64,000 nucleotides of DNA from Streptomyces sp. 549 (GCF_030124175.1 NZ_JASKMT010000003.1:310001-374000); one strand, 5' to 3'. Numbered from the stretch's first letter, positions 26,796 through 35,944 are shown. The notes: generated from the letters alone by a model not told the origin. Made by a program: numbers and translations.

Positions 26796-27077
26796 TCAGC
26801 CGAAGACGAAGTCGACGGCTTCCGAGAATCCATAGTCAATCACGAACACCAGGCCGATGATGATGAGCACAAAAATGATCACCACGATGGTGTACGTCGT
26901 GAGCTGGTGCCGGGTGGGCCAGACGACCTTGCGGAGCTCCGCGACGATCTGACGGTAGAAAAGCCCGAGTCGGGCGAGCGGGCCCTTCTTGCCCCGCCGG
27001 CCGCCGCGCCTCGGCTTGTTGTCGTCAGACGACCGTCCGGGCTCGGGGACCTCGGCAGTGTCCGTGATCTCCGCCAC
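26796..27077 (-). CDS. secE: Protein translocase subunit SecE
   Basis: Essential subunit of the SecYEG channel, 93 residues. A basic cytoplasmic part ([20 protein letters not shown]) leads to the family signature [20 protein letters not shown]. One membrane helix follows ([20 protein letters not shown]), so this is the single-helix form of SecE. The GTG at 27077 has AGGTGAGGA upstream. It is the first gene of the secE-nusG unit. A terminator-like hairpin with a T-run lies only 26 bases before its start, so expression may depend on read-through from tRNA-Trp or on a promoter overlapping it. Confidence 0.97.
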   Translation of the reverse strand: MAEITDTAEVPEPGRSSDDNKPRRGGRRGKKGPLARLGLFYRQIVAELRKVVWPTRHQLTTYTIVVIIFVLIIIGLVFVIDYGFSEAVDFVFG

Positions 27078-27103
27078 TCGTCCTCACCTGATCCGGAGTC
27101 GTG

Positions 27104-27147
27104 AAAAGCACCGCCGTGCAGCGTCCGATCCTGCCTTACGGCGGTGC
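27104..27147 (-). terminator. Intrinsic terminator between tRNA-Trp and secE
   Basis: On the minus strand GCACCGCCGT (27147-27138) pairs with ACGGCGGTGC (27117-27108) and is followed by TTTT. A U-tract of this kind is rare in this window. It probably ends tRNA-Trp and may attenuate secE. Confidence 0.75.
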
Positions 27148-27196
27148 AATTCAGTACGTACGCCTGCACGCACCGTCTCTGGTGAAGATGCGTGAG

Positions 27197-27269
27197 CAGG
27201 GCCGGAGGGACTTGAACCCCCAACCGCTGGTTTTGGAGACCAGTGCTCTACCAATTGAGCTACGACCCT
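27197..27269 (-). tRNA. tRNA-Trp (CCA)
   Basis: A 73-base cloverleaf. The acceptor AGGGTCG pairs with CGGCCCT, the D arm is GCTCAATTGGTAGAGC, the anticodon stem-loop is CTGGTCTCCAAAACCAG with anticodon CCA, and the T arm is GGGGGTTCAAGTCCCTC. The discriminator is G and CCA is not encoded. It is just upstream of secE, as in other actinomycetes. Confidence 0.97.
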
Positions 27270-27531
27270 TTGTGGTTCCTCCAACCTACCGCATTCGGGC
27301 GGGTGCACGGAGTGCGCGCCTGACGACGGTCGGCGGAGGCCAACGACGGTTGAGTGTACGTGCTCGACGGCCGGTCGTCGAACACGTTGCCCCTCCGGGC
27401 CTGGCGAACGCCCCGGCCGTCCCGGTGCGCGCGGCCGCCGCCCGCGCGGGGCCGTGCCACTGGGTGGGACGCCCGCCGCCAAGCCGTGGGACCCCGTGCC
27501 GGGGCCCGGCGGAGTCTGCAACGATGCCGGT

Positions 27532-28791
27532 ATGAGCGCTGCAACCCCTCCCGCACAGTCCCCGTCCACCCAGGGCTCCGCGCCGACCGAGCGCCGGGTG
27601 TCCGCCCGCGTCGGCTCGATCTCGGAGTCCGCCACCCTCGCCGTCGACGCCAAGGCGAAGGCGCTGAAGGCGGCCGGCCGGCCGGTGATCGGCTTCGGCG
27701 CGGGTGAGCCGGACTTCCCGACGCCCGACTACATCGTCGAGGCCGCGGTGGAGGCGTGCCGCGACCCGAGGTTCCACCGCTACACCCCGGCCGGCGGGCT
27801 GCCCGAGCTGAAGCAGGCCATCGCCGACAAGACGCTGCGCGACTCCGGCTACCGCGTCGAGCCGGCGAACATCCTGGTCACCAACGGCGGCAAGCAGGCG
27901 ATCTACGAGGCCTTCGCCGCGATCCTCGACCCGGGCGACGAGGTCATCGTCCCGGCCCCGTACTGGACCACCTACCCCGAGTCGATCCGGCTGGCCGGCG
28001 GTGTGCCGGTGGACGTGGTGGCCGACGAGACCACCGGCTACCGGGTGTCCGTCGAGCAGCTGGAGGCCGCGCGCACCGAGCGCACCAAGGTCCTCGTGTT
28101 CGTGTCGCCGTCCAACCCGACCGGTGCCGTCTACACCCGCGAGCAGGTGGAGGCGGTCGGCCGCTGGGCCGCCGAGCACGGCCTGTGGGTGCTGACCGAC
28201 GAGATCTACGAGCACCTCGTGTACGGCGACGCCGAGTTCCACTCGCTGCCCGTGGTGGTGCCGGAGCTGGCCGACCGGTGCGTCGTCGTCAACGGCGTGG
28301 CGAAGACGTACGCCATGACGGGCTGGCGGGTCGGGTGGGTCATCGGCCCCAAGGACGTCGTGAAGGCGGCCACCAACCTCCAGTCGCACGCCACGTCCAA
28401 CGTGAGCAACGTGGCCCAGGCCGCCGCTCTGGCCGCGGTCTCCGGTGACCTGGACGCGGTGGCGACGATGCGGGAGGCGTTCGACCGGCGCCGCAGGACC
28501 ATCGTGCGCATGCTCAACGAGATCGACGGCGTGGAGTGCCCCGAGCCGGAGGGCGCCTTCTACGCCTACCCCTCGGTGAAGGGCCTGCTCGGCAAGGAGC
28601 TGCGGGGCCGCCGTCCGGCCAGCTCGGTGGAGCTGGCGGAGATCATCCTGGAGGAGGCCGAGGTGGCCGTCGTCCCCGGTGAGGCGTTCGGGACGCCCGG
28701 CTACCTGCGGCTGTCCTACGCCCTGGGCGACGAGGACCTGGCCGAGGGCGTGTCGCGGATCCAGAAGCTGCTGGCCGAGGCCCGCGACTGA
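27532..28791 (+). CDS. aspC: Pyridoxal-phosphate aminotransferase (aspartate aminotransferase-like)
   Basis: Class I/II fold-type I aminotransferase, 419 residues, next to secE-tRNA-Trp as in S. coelicolor. It transfers the amino group between aspartate and 2-oxoglutarate, or related substrates. Seen: [20 protein letters not shown], cofactor site [12 protein letters not shown], substrate region [30 protein letters not shown], and [16 protein letters not shown] with the Schiff-base lysine. The C-terminal arginine site is in LRLSYA. The ATG at 27532 overlaps the stop of a three-codon frame (ATG at 27524) that has the better-placed GGAG, suggesting coupled initiation. Prephenate/aspartate dual activity is possible, as in close relatives. 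Confidence 0.92.
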   Translation: MSAATPPAQSPSTQGSAPTERRVSARVGSISESATLAVDAKAKALKAAGRPVIGFGAGEPDFPTPDYIVEAAVEACRDPRFHRYTPAGGLPELKQAIADKTLRDSGYRVEPANILVTNGGKQAIYEAFAAILDPGDEVIVPAPYWTTYPESIRLAGGVPVDVVADETTGYRVSVEQLEAARTERTKVLVFVSPSNPTGAVYTREQVEAVGRWAAEHGLWVLTDEIYEHLVYGDAEFHSLPVVVPELADRCVVVNGVAKTYAMTGWRVGWVIGPKDVVKAATNLQSHATSNVSNVAQAAALAAVSGDLDAVATMREAFDRRRRTIVRMLNEIDGVECPEPEGAFYAYPSVKGLLGKELRGRRPASSVELAEIILEEAEVAVVPGEAFGTPGYLRLSYALGDEDLAEGVSRIQKLLAEARD

Positions 28792-28955
28792 TCGGGCGAC
28801 CGGACCGGGCCCGCACCTCTGCTGAGCTGCGGCCCGCCGGTCCGGCGGCGGAGGGGCGTCCGGGAGGGTTCCGGGCGCCCCTCCGCGTGTTCGGTGGGGC
28901 GCTCTTTTGAGGAAAGCCGCTTCCGACCGGGTCCGGCATGCGGCAGGATCTTGGG

Positions 28956-30086
28956 ATGGAGAGTGTTCGTCCCCCCGGCGGTTCCAAGGTTCCTGCTGGT
29001 CCCGCCAGTCCCGCCAGTCCCGCCAGTCCCGCCAGTCCAGGCGGTCCCGGCGGTCCCGGCGTGCCCGCGGCTTCCGGCCGCGATGTCCGGCTGCTGCCGA
29101 AGGCCCATCTGCACCTGCACTTCACCGGCTCGATGCGGTCCGGCACGCTGCTGGAACTCGCCGACCGGTACGGCGTGCACCTTCCGGAGGCGCTGAGCAG
29201 CGGGGAGCCGCCCAGGCTGCGGGCGACGGACGAGCGGGGCTGGTTCCGCTTCCAGCGGCTGTACGACATCGCCCGGTCCTGCCTGCGCACCCCCGAGGAC
29301 ATCCAGCGGCTGGTCCGCGAGGCCGCCGAGGAGGATGTCAAGGACGGGTCGCGCTGGCTGGAGATCCAGGTGGACCCCACCTCCTACGCACCGCGCCTGG
29401 GCGGCCTGATCCCCGCACTGGAGATCATTCTCGACGCGGTGGACCGCGCGTCCAGGGAGACCGGCCTGCACATCCGGGTGCTGGTCGCGGCGAACCGCAT
29501 GAAGCACCCGCTGGACGCCCGAACCCTGGCCCGGCTCGCCGTGCGGTTCCGGGACCGGGGCGTCGTCGGCTTCGGCCTGTCCAACGACGAGCGGCGCGGA
29601 TTCGCCCGCGACTTCGACCGGGCGTTCGCCATCGCCCGCGAGGGCGGGCTGCTCGCCGCCCCGCACGGCGGCGAGCTGTCCGGGCCGTCGAGCGTGCGGG
29701 ACTGCCTGGACGACCTGCAGGCCGGACGGGTCGGGCACGGGGTGCGGGCCGCGGAGGACCCGCGGCTGCTGGCCCGGCTGGCCGACTCGGGCGTGACCTG
29801 CGAGGTGTGCCCGGCGTCGAACGTGGCGCTCGGCGTCTACGAGAAGCCCGAGGACGTGCCGCTGCGCAGGTTGTGGGACGCGGGTGTGCCGATGGCGCTG
29901 GGCGCCGACGACCCGCTGCTGTTCGGCTCCCGTCTCGCGGCCCAGTACGACCTCGTGCGGGAGCACCACGGCTTCACCGACGAGGAGCTGGCCGAGCTGG
30001 CCCGCCAGTCGATCCGCGCCGCGCAGGCCCCGCAGGAGGTCCGGGCCGCGATCCTCGCCGACATCGACGCCTGGCTCGCTTCCTGA
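28956..30086 (+). CDS. Adenosine deaminase family protein
   Basis: Metal-dependent purine deaminase of the adenosine deaminase superfamily, 376 residues. After a low-complexity Pro/Ala/Ser/Gly stretch at residues 14-32 come the zinc ligands KAHLHLHFTGSM. Then come PHGGEL (catalytic Glu), GRVGHGVRAAED (His), EVCPASNVALGVY and LGADDPLLFGS (Asp-Asp), so the active site is complete. The ATG at 28956 has AGGA nine bases upstream; an ATG at 28938 is possible but has no good site. HFTGSM in place of the usual HLEGT/S marks a subfamily, so the exact substrate (adenosine or another purine) is unsure. Confidence 0.88.
   Translation: MESVRPPGGSKVPAGPASPASPASPASPGGPGGPGVPAASGRDVRLLPKAHLHLHFTGSMRSGTLLELADRYGVHLPEALSSGEPPRLRATDERGWFRFQRLYDIARSCLRTPEDIQRLVREAAEEDVKDGSRWLEIQVDPTSYAPRLGGLIPALEIILDAVDRASRETGLHIRVLVAANRMKHPLDARTLARLAVRFRDRGVVGFGLSNDERRGFARDFDRAFAIAREGGLLAAPHGGELSGPSSVRDCLDDLQAGRVGHGVRAAEDPRLLARLADSGVTCEVCPASNVALGVYEKPEDVPLRRLWDAGVPMALGADDPLLFGSRLAAQYDLVREHHGFTDEELAELARQSIRAAQAPQEVRAAILADIDAWLAS
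28999..29034 (+). repeat. Four 9-bp tandem repeats inside the adenosine deaminase gene
   Basis: GTCCCGCCA is repeated four times in frame and encodes a Pro-Ala-Ser run near the N-terminus; GGTCCCGGC-like units extend it. Copy number could change without breaking the frame. Confidence 0.95.
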
Positions 30087-30142
30087 AACCCTCCCGCTCC
30101 AACCCGCTCCAACCGCTCCACCCGGTTGCGGGCCCCGTTTCC

Positions 30143-30769
30143 CTACACGCCGATGCCGGCCAGCAGGGTGCGGGCGAGGCCGGCGGCGAAGTCCTCGGTG
30201 CTCTGCGGCGGCTCGGCGCCACCGTCCGCGTCGTAGGCGAAGGCGCGCTGCGCGCAGGCACCGAGCAGCAGCGCGGCAGCGGCGTGCGGGTCGGCGTCCG
30301 CCCTTACACGTCCGGCCGCCTGCTCGGCGCGCAGGTACGCCTGCAGGCTCTCGATCGGGACGTGCGGTCCGGTGCCCAGTTCCCGCATCGCCTCCTGGTG
30401 CCGTCGGCGCAGCCGCGGTTCGGCGTAGAGGGAGGCGGCGATGGGGAAGCTCTGCCGGTAGAAGAGCAGTGCCTGCCGGGCGATCTCGGTCAGGCTCTGC
30501 TCCACCGTGCGCTCGCCGGGTGCGGCGGTGAGCTGCTCCAGCAGCGGGTTGAGGGCGGGCAGCCGTTCGCGCAGCACGGCGACGAACAACTCCTCCTTGC
30601 TGCGGAAGTGCTTGTAGAGCGCCGCCTCCGAGCAGTTCGCGGCGCGGGCGATCTCCTTGGTGGTGGCGCGGGCCAGGCCGAGGGTGAGCAGCAGCGAGTG
30701 GCCTGCGTCCAGGATGCGGGTACGGGTCAGGGGCACGGGCGCGGTCGCGTCAGCCGGTGGCGGCGTCAT
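30143..30769 (-). CDS. TetR-family transcriptional regulator
   Basis: Repressor-type protein of 208 residues. The TetR helix-turn-helix is near residues 18-62: TRILDAGHSLLLTLGLARAT, TKEIARAANCSEAALYKHF and RSKEELFVAVL. The C-terminal ligand domain has no closer assignment. The ATG at 30769 follows CAGGGAG; codons further up would run through the operator. It diverges from the NAD(P)-binding protein at 30858, and a perfect 16-bp inverted repeat lies between them. It therefore probably represses both genes. The inducer is unknown. Confidence 0.92.
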   Translation of the reverse strand: MTPPPADATAPVPLTRTRILDAGHSLLLTLGLARATTKEIARAANCSEAALYKHFRSKEELFVAVLRERLPALNPLLEQLTAAPGERTVEQSLTEIARQALLFYRQSFPIAASLYAEPRLRRRHQEAMRELGTGPHVPIESLQAYLRAEQAAGRVRADADPHAAAALLLGACAQRAFAYDADGGAEPPQSTEDFAAGLARTLLAGIGV

Positions 30770-30797
30770 ACGGGGGCTCCCTGGGGGTTGACGGCAG

Positions 30798-30840
30798 AGT
30801 GAGTGTTTACTCACCCTGGCGAGATGAGTAAACACTCACT
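30798..30840. promoter_or_regulatory. TetR operator in the divergent promoter
   Basis: AGTGAGTGTTTACTCA (30798-30813) and its exact reverse complement (30825-30840) flank an 11-base spacer. Each arm itself holds a smaller palindrome, GAGT-N4-ACTC, so two dimers may bind. It lies between the tetR start at 30769 and the start of the reductase-like gene at 30858. Confidence 0.85.
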
Positions 30841-30857
30841 CACTTGGGAGGGGCAAG

Positions 30858-31487
30858 ATGCAGCTCACCGTTCTCGGCGCAACCGGCGGCACCGGCAGGC
30901 ACCTCGTCCAGCAGGCGCTCGACGCCGGCCATGAGGTCACCGCGGTGGTGCGCGACCCGGCCAGGCTGCACCTCGGCGCGCATCCGTCGCTGGAGGTGTT
31001 CCCGGCCGCGCTCACCGAACCCGGGCAACTGCTCGCCGCGTTACGGGGACGGGACGCGGTGCTGTCCGGCCTCGGCGGCAAGCCGCCGGTGGCGCAGCGC
31101 ACCGCGGCCGTCGTGCTGGACGCCATGCGGGAGGCCGGGGTGCGGCGGCTGCTGGCGGTGAGCGCGGCCCCGGTGGGGCCGGTGCCTCCGGAGGAGGGGC
31201 CGCTGTTCCGCGCGGTGCTGAACCCGCTCGTCCGGTTCGCCTTCCGGCACGTCTACGCGGACCTGGCCGCGATGGAACGACGGCTGCGCGAGTCGGGCAC
31301 CGAGTGGACGGCGGTGCGCCCACCGCGTCTGCTGGACTGGCCGTTCACCGGCCGCTACCGCACCTGTGTCGGCGGCAGCGTGCCGCGTCGGCACACCGTG
31401 TCCCGGGCGGACCTCGCCTGCGCGATGCTCGCCATGGTCGAGGACCGCGCCACGTTCCGGCAGCCCGTCGGCGTCGCCTCGGCCTGA
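30858..31487 (+). CDS. NAD(P)H-binding short-chain (atypical SDR) protein
   Basis: Protein of 209 residues with an N-terminal NAD(P)-binding motif (MQLTVLGATGGTGRHLVQQA) typical of atypical SDRs such as NmrA-like or flavin-reductase-like proteins. Conserved features continue with VTAVVRDPARL, GVRRLLAVSAAPVG and a C-terminal TVSRADLACAMLAMVED. The usual YxxxK catalytic pair is not evident. The ATG at 30858 has GGGAGGGG upstream. It diverges from the TetR gene and shares the operator with it, so it is the likely target. Substrate unknown. Confidence 0.87.
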   Translation: MQLTVLGATGGTGRHLVQQALDAGHEVTAVVRDPARLHLGAHPSLEVFPAALTEPGQLLAALRGRDAVLSGLGGKPPVAQRTAAVVLDAMREAGVRRLLAVSAAPVGPVPPEEGPLFRAVLNPLVRFAFRHVYADLAAMERRLRESGTEWTAVRPPRLLDWPFTGRYRTCVGGSVPRRHTVSRADLACAMLAMVEDRATFRQPVGVASA

Positions 31488-31526
31488 CGGACGCCCGCAC
31501 CGGAACGGAATCCGTCGCGTCCCGGC

Positions 31527-31575
31527 GCGTACCGCTGTGCTCCGGTGCGTACCGCTGTGCTCCGTCGTGTACGGC
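31527..31575. repeat. 20-bp period tandem repeat downstream of the SDR gene
   Basis: GCGTACCGCTGTGCTCCG occurs at 31527 and 31547, and a weaker third copy begins near 31567. It fills the gap between convergent genes. Confidence 0.85.
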
Positions 31576-31588
31576 TGTGCGGGTCGGC

Positions 31589-32677
<1,089 letters not shown>

Positions 32678-32771
32678 CGCCGCCCCCTCGTCGTCATGTC
32701 TCGTCCCGTCGCCGCGGCTCGTCGGCGCGGCTCGTCGGCGCCTGGCGGAGCCGCCCGGCGCCGGGCGGTGG

Positions 32772-33206
32772 TCAGGCGAGCCGGACCACCGCGCGGGACA
32801 TGCCGAGCACCTTGTTGCCCGCGCTCGTCGCGAGCAGGTCCACACGGACGGTGCGCGCGTCGTCGTCCAGCTTGGCGGCGACCTTCGCGGACACCTCCAC
32901 CACCGCGCCCTTGTCGTCGTCGGGCACCGGCACCGGCTTGGTGAACCGGACTCCGTACTCGACGACCGCGGCCGGGTCGCCCGCCCAGTCGGTGACGACA
33001 CGGGCGGCCAGGGCCATGGTGAACATGCCGTGTGCGATGACGCTCTCGAGGCCGACCTCGGAGGCGAACCGGTCGCTCCAGTGGATCGGGTTGAAGTCGC
33101 CGGAGGCACCGGCGTACTGGACCAGCGCGGCGCGGGTCACGGGGAAGGTCTGCGCGGGCAGTTCGGTGCCCACCTCGACGTCGGCGTACCTGACGGTGGC
33201 GGTCAT
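32772..33206 (-). CDS. MaoC-like hydratase/dehydratase, HadB-type catalytic subunit
   Basis: Single hot-dog-fold protein of 144 residues. It contains the hydratase-2 motif YAGASGDFNPIHWSDRFASE with catalytic Asp and His, then GLESVIAHGMFTMALAARVV. In M. tuberculosis HadB pairs with HadA or HadC as the (3R)-hydroxyacyl-ACP dehydratase of FAS-II. Order here is rpmG, HadA-like, HadB-like, matching that locus. The ATG at 33206 overlaps the preceding stop (ATGA) and has GAGGAGGG upstream, so the two are coupled. Its exact acyl substrate in Streptomyces is unknown. Confidence 0.9.
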   Translation of the reverse strand: MTATVRYADVEVGTELPAQTFPVTRAALVQYAGASGDFNPIHWSDRFASEVGLESVIAHGMFTMALAARVVTDWAGDPAAVVEYGVRFTKPVPVPDDDKGAVVEVSAKVAAKLDDDARTVRVDLLATSAGNKVLGMSRAVVRLA

Positions 33207-33661
33207 CGCTCGCCCTCCTCGGCTGCTCGGGCGACCAGCTTGGTGAAGGCGGTCACGACGTGCTCGCCCGCCTCGTCGTGGACCTCGCCGCGGATGTCCA
33301 CGATGTCGTTGCCGGCCAGGGACTTGACCGCCTCGATGGTGGACGTCACCGTCAGCCGGTCGCCGGCTTGGACCGGGCGGGAGTACACGAACCGCTGGTC
33401 GCCGTGGACCACCCGGTCGTAGTTCAGGCCGAACGCCGGGTCCCGCACCACCTCGCCGGCGGCCCGGAAGGTGATGGTGAACACGAACGTGGGCGGCGCG
33501 ATCACGTCCCGGTGGCCGAACTGCCTGGCCGCCTCCGGGTCCGTGTACGCCGGGTTGGGGTCGCCGAGTGCCTCGGCGAACTCGCGGATCTTCTCCCGGC
33601 CGACCTCGTACGGGGCAGTGGGCGGAAAGTTCCGCCCGACGAAGGACTGGTCGAGCGCCAT
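33203..33661 (-). CDS. MaoC-like protein, HadA-type non-catalytic subunit
   Basis: Hot-dog-fold protein of 152 residues (MALDQSFVGRNFPPTAPYEV, then GREKIREFAEALGDPNPAYT). At the place of the catalytic D-x-N-P-x-H it reads DPNPAYT, without the histidine, as in mycobacterial HadA. It therefore probably binds substrate and pairs with the HadB-like protein encoded next. The ATG at 33661 has AGGAGGT eight bases upstream. It lies 142 bases after rpmG with two hairpins between, and overlaps the next gene by four bases. Confidence 0.9.
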   Translation of the reverse strand: MALDQSFVGRNFPPTAPYEVGREKIREFAEALGDPNPAYTDPEAARQFGHRDVIAPPTFVFTITFRAAGEVVRDPAFGLNYDRVVHGDQRFVYSRPVQAGDRLTVTSTIEAVKSLAGNDIVDIRGEVHDEAGEHVVTAFTKLVARAAEEGER

Positions 33662-33760
33662 GGCCCGCTACCTCCTGGGAATGTGAGAGCTGGCACGTGC
33701 GGGACAGGGCTGGCACGTGCGGGGCGGGGCCGGGGACACGGCCCCGCGAAAACGCCTCAA

Positions 33761-33785
33761 GGCCGCCCCCGGAACGGGAGCGGCC
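33761..33785 (-). terminator. rpmG terminator region
   Basis: GGCCGCCCCC pairs with GGGAGCGGCC around GGAAC (one G-U in the RNA), 18 bases past the rpmG stop. A second 8-bp hairpin, GCGGGGCC/GGCCCCGC at 33724-33747, follows. Confidence 0.7.
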
Positions 33786-33803
33786 TCAAGAACGAGCCTG
33801 GTG

Positions 33804-33968
33804 TTATCGCGTTTCGCGGTGCGCAGTGTGCGAGTTGCAACGCGGGCAGTGCTTCTTCATCTCAAGACGGTCCGGGTTGTTACGCCGGTTCTTCTTGGTG
33901 ATGTAGTTCCGCTCCTTGCACTCCACGCAGGCCAGCGTGATCTTCGGGCGGACGTCGGTGGCAGCCAC
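33804..33968 (-). CDS. rpmG: 50S ribosomal protein L33
   Basis: Ribosomal protein of 54 residues. It keeps four zinc-ligand cysteines ([20 protein letters not shown] and HCPRCNSH), so this is the C+ zinc-binding form; a zinc-free paralogue under Zur control is usual elsewhere in Streptomyces. The GTG at 33968 has AAGGAG upstream; an extension to 34043 has no counterpart. It lies between tRNA-Met and the had-like pair, the conserved actinobacterial order. Confidence 0.97.
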
Positions 33969-34063
33969 GTGAGTGCTCCTTGGACGGCGGATGGACAGGG
34001 GTTCAACACATGAAAGAGTAGCCGATCGAAGGACCGACCCCACAATCGGCTACTGCGGTGAAG

Positions 34064-34136
34064 TAGCGGCGACCGGACTTGAACCGGTGACACAACGATT
34101 ATGAGCCGTTTGCTCTACCGACTGAGCTACGCCGCC
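34064..34136 (-). tRNA. tRNA-Met (CAT, elongator type)
   Basis: A 73-base cloverleaf. The acceptor GGCGGCG pairs with CGCCGCT (G1-U72 wobble), the D arm is GCTCAGTCGGTAGAGC, the anticodon loop centres on CAT and the T arm is ACCGGTTCAAGTCCGGT. The discriminator is A. The pattern is elongator rather than initiator because the first pair is not a C-A mismatch and the anticodon stem lacks three G-C pairs. Confidence 0.93.
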
Positions 34137-34184
34137 ACGATGTGAACGGTCCCCCGCCCAACCGGGCGGACGACCTCACACCAG

Positions 34185-34257
34185 AGCCCCAATACGGAAT
34201 CGAACCGTAGACCTTCTCCTTACCATGGAGACGCTCTGCCGACTGAGCTATTGGGGC
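34185..34257 (-). tRNA. tRNA-Thr (GGT)
   Basis: A 73-base cloverleaf. The acceptor GCCCCAA pairs with TTGGGGC, the D arm is GCTCAGTCGGCAGAGC, the anticodon stem TCTCC/GGAGA carries loop ATGGTAA (anticodon GGT) and the T arm is ACGGTTCGATTCCGT. The discriminator is T. It lies 48 bases upstream of tRNA-Met and was probably transcribed with it. Confidence 0.97.
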
Positions 34258-34600
34258 GAGCGATGAAGACATTACACGCTCGGCCGCCGAAGGCGAAATC
34301 CGTATCGGCGGGGCCTCCGACCGCGCCACCGCCCCCTCCTCCGCCCCTCGTTCCGCCCCGCCCCGGCCCCCTCCTCCGTCCCGCCCCGCCCCACTCCTCC
34401 ACGCCTTGCTCCCACTGCTCACGGACCACGCCGGTACCACTGCGTGGGCCACGCCGGTACGACTGTGTGGGCCACGCCGGTACGACTATTCAGCGCCTGC
34501 CGCTTCCGGCGGCGACCGCGTCCTACGCTCGACTCGCACGGCGTGAACCTGCGGCGGCCCGGGGGTGCCGGCCGCCGCCATCTCAGCGAGCGGGAGCCCG
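34258..34600. other. Gap upstream of the amidohydrolase gene
   Basis: 343 bases without a supported gene. The left half is a Pu/Py-biased GC stretch (runs of CCGCCCC/CCTCC). The right half holds the 23-bp repeat described separately and probably the amidohydrolase promoter. Nothing else is seen. Confidence 0.6.
34426..34490. repeat. 23-bp tandem repeat with internal inverted repeat
   Basis: CCACGCCGGTACCACTGCGT-GGG at 34426 is repeated at 34449 with two changes and partly at 34472. Each full unit starts CCACGC and ends GCGTGG or GTGTGG, forming a small inverted repeat. It lies about 110 bases before the amidohydrolase start, so operator or promoter function is possible. Confidence 0.85.
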
Positions 34601-35869
34601 ATGTCGGACAGTCAGCCGCACGAGCCGGGCAAGCCGGGAAGCACCGACCGGCCGGCCTCGGCCCACGAGGGCAGCAGCCTCGTCCTGTGCGGTGCCCGCC
34701 TCGCCGACGGGCGCACCGTGGACGTACGTCTGGCCGACGGCCGCATCGAGGCCGTCGGCACCGCCGGCAGCCTCTCCCCCACCGCCGCCCCCGGCGGCAC
34801 CCGCGTCGACCTCAACGGCTTCCTGCTGCTCCCCGCCCCCGCCGAACCGCACGCCCACCTCGACACCGCGCTCACCGGGCAACCCCCCGGCCCGCCCGGC
34901 CGCGAGGCGCACGAGGCACAGCGCCGCACCACCGAGGCCGCCCTGCTGCAACTCGGCCACGGCGCCACCGCGTCCCGCACCCACGTCCGGATCGGAGACG
35001 TCGCCGGACTCGCCGCGCTGGAGGCCGTGCTCGCCGCCCGCCGGGCGCTGCGCGGCCTCACCGAACTGACCACCGTCGCCGTGCCCCGGCTGCTCACCGG
35101 CGCCGCCGGTGCCGACGGCCTCGCCATGCTGCGGGACGCCGTGAAGATGGGCGCCAACGTCGTCGGCGGCTGCCCCGACCTCGACCCCGACCCCGGCGGC
35201 TACACCGAAGCGGTGCTGGAGCTCGCCGCCGAACACGGCTGCGCCGTGGACCTGCACACCGACGCCGACGACCCGGCACGCCTGGCCCGGCTCGCCGCAA
35301 TGGCGGGCGGCCTGCGGCCCGGCGTCACTCTCGGCCCCTGCGGCGGCCTCGGCCGCCTCCCCCACGAGGCGGCGTCCCGCGCCGCCGACCAACTCGCCGC
35401 CGCGGGCGTCCGCGTCGTCACCCTGCCCCAGGGCGGCTGCTCCCTCCTCACCCGCCGCACACCCGAAGTCACCGCGCCCGTACGGCTGCTGCGCGCCGCA
35501 GGCGTGCACGTCGCGGCCGGCAGCGGGGCCCTGCGGGACGCCGCCAACCCCGTGGGCCGCGGCGACCCGCTCGAAGCCGCCTACCTGCTGGCCACCCTGG
35601 GCGAGCTGGCACCGGACGCCGCATACGAGGCAGTCAGCTCCCGCGCCCGGGCCGTCATGGGGCTGCCCGAGGTGCGCGTCGAGGCGGGCTTCCCCGCCGA
35701 ACTCCTCGCCGTGCGCGGCCAGGACGTCCCCGGCGTGCTGTCCCTGTCCTACAGCCGGGTGGTACTGCACCGCGGCCGGGTCGTCGCCCGGACCAGCGCC
35801 GTCCGCGAGTTCTGCGACGCCGGCGACACCGCCGACACCCTCGACCTCCCACGCCAGGCCCAGGGCTGA
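34601..35869 (+). CDS. Cytosine-deaminase-like amidohydrolase, catalytic residues apparently lost
   Basis: Amidohydrolase-superfamily protein of 422 residues, closest in layout to cytosine deaminase. The first metal motif PAPAEPHAHLDTALTG is intact. The other ligands, placed from memory against E. coli CodA, look changed: HCDE reads HTDA (Glu lost), TASHTT reads LGPCGG (His lost) and GHDDVFDP reads GSGALRDA (Asp lost). NPVGRGDPLEAAYLLA follows as in the family. It may therefore be inactive or do different chemistry. The ATG at 34601 has GGGAG upstream. It is a single-gene unit followed by an SDR-like gene on the same strand. Confidence 0.8.
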   Translation: MSDSQPHEPGKPGSTDRPASAHEGSSLVLCGARLADGRTVDVRLADGRIEAVGTAGSLSPTAAPGGTRVDLNGFLLLPAPAEPHAHLDTALTGQPPGPPGREAHEAQRRTTEAALLQLGHGATASRTHVRIGDVAGLAALEAVLAARRALRGLTELTTVAVPRLLTGAAGADGLAMLRDAVKMGANVVGGCPDLDPDPGGYTEAVLELAAEHGCAVDLHTDADDPARLARLAAMAGGLRPGVTLGPCGGLGRLPHEAASRAADQLAAAGVRVVTLPQGGCSLLTRRTPEVTAPVRLLRAAGVHVAAGSGALRDAANPVGRGDPLEAAYLLATLGELAPDAAYEAVSSRARAVMGLPEVRVEAGFPAELLAVRGQDVPGVLSLSYSRVVLHRGRVVARTSAVREFCDAGDTADTLDLPRQAQG

Positions 35870-35944
35870 GGCCCGCTCGGGGGCGGCGCAGACACGAGCG
35901 CGGGAGCCCGGCTTCCGCTGCGGTGAAGGCGTACGGTCGGGAGA

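Noticed and set aside
34426..34490. CRISPR-like repeats
   Set aside because: The 23-bp units are directly adjacent without spacers and no cas genes are present, so this is a tandem repeat.
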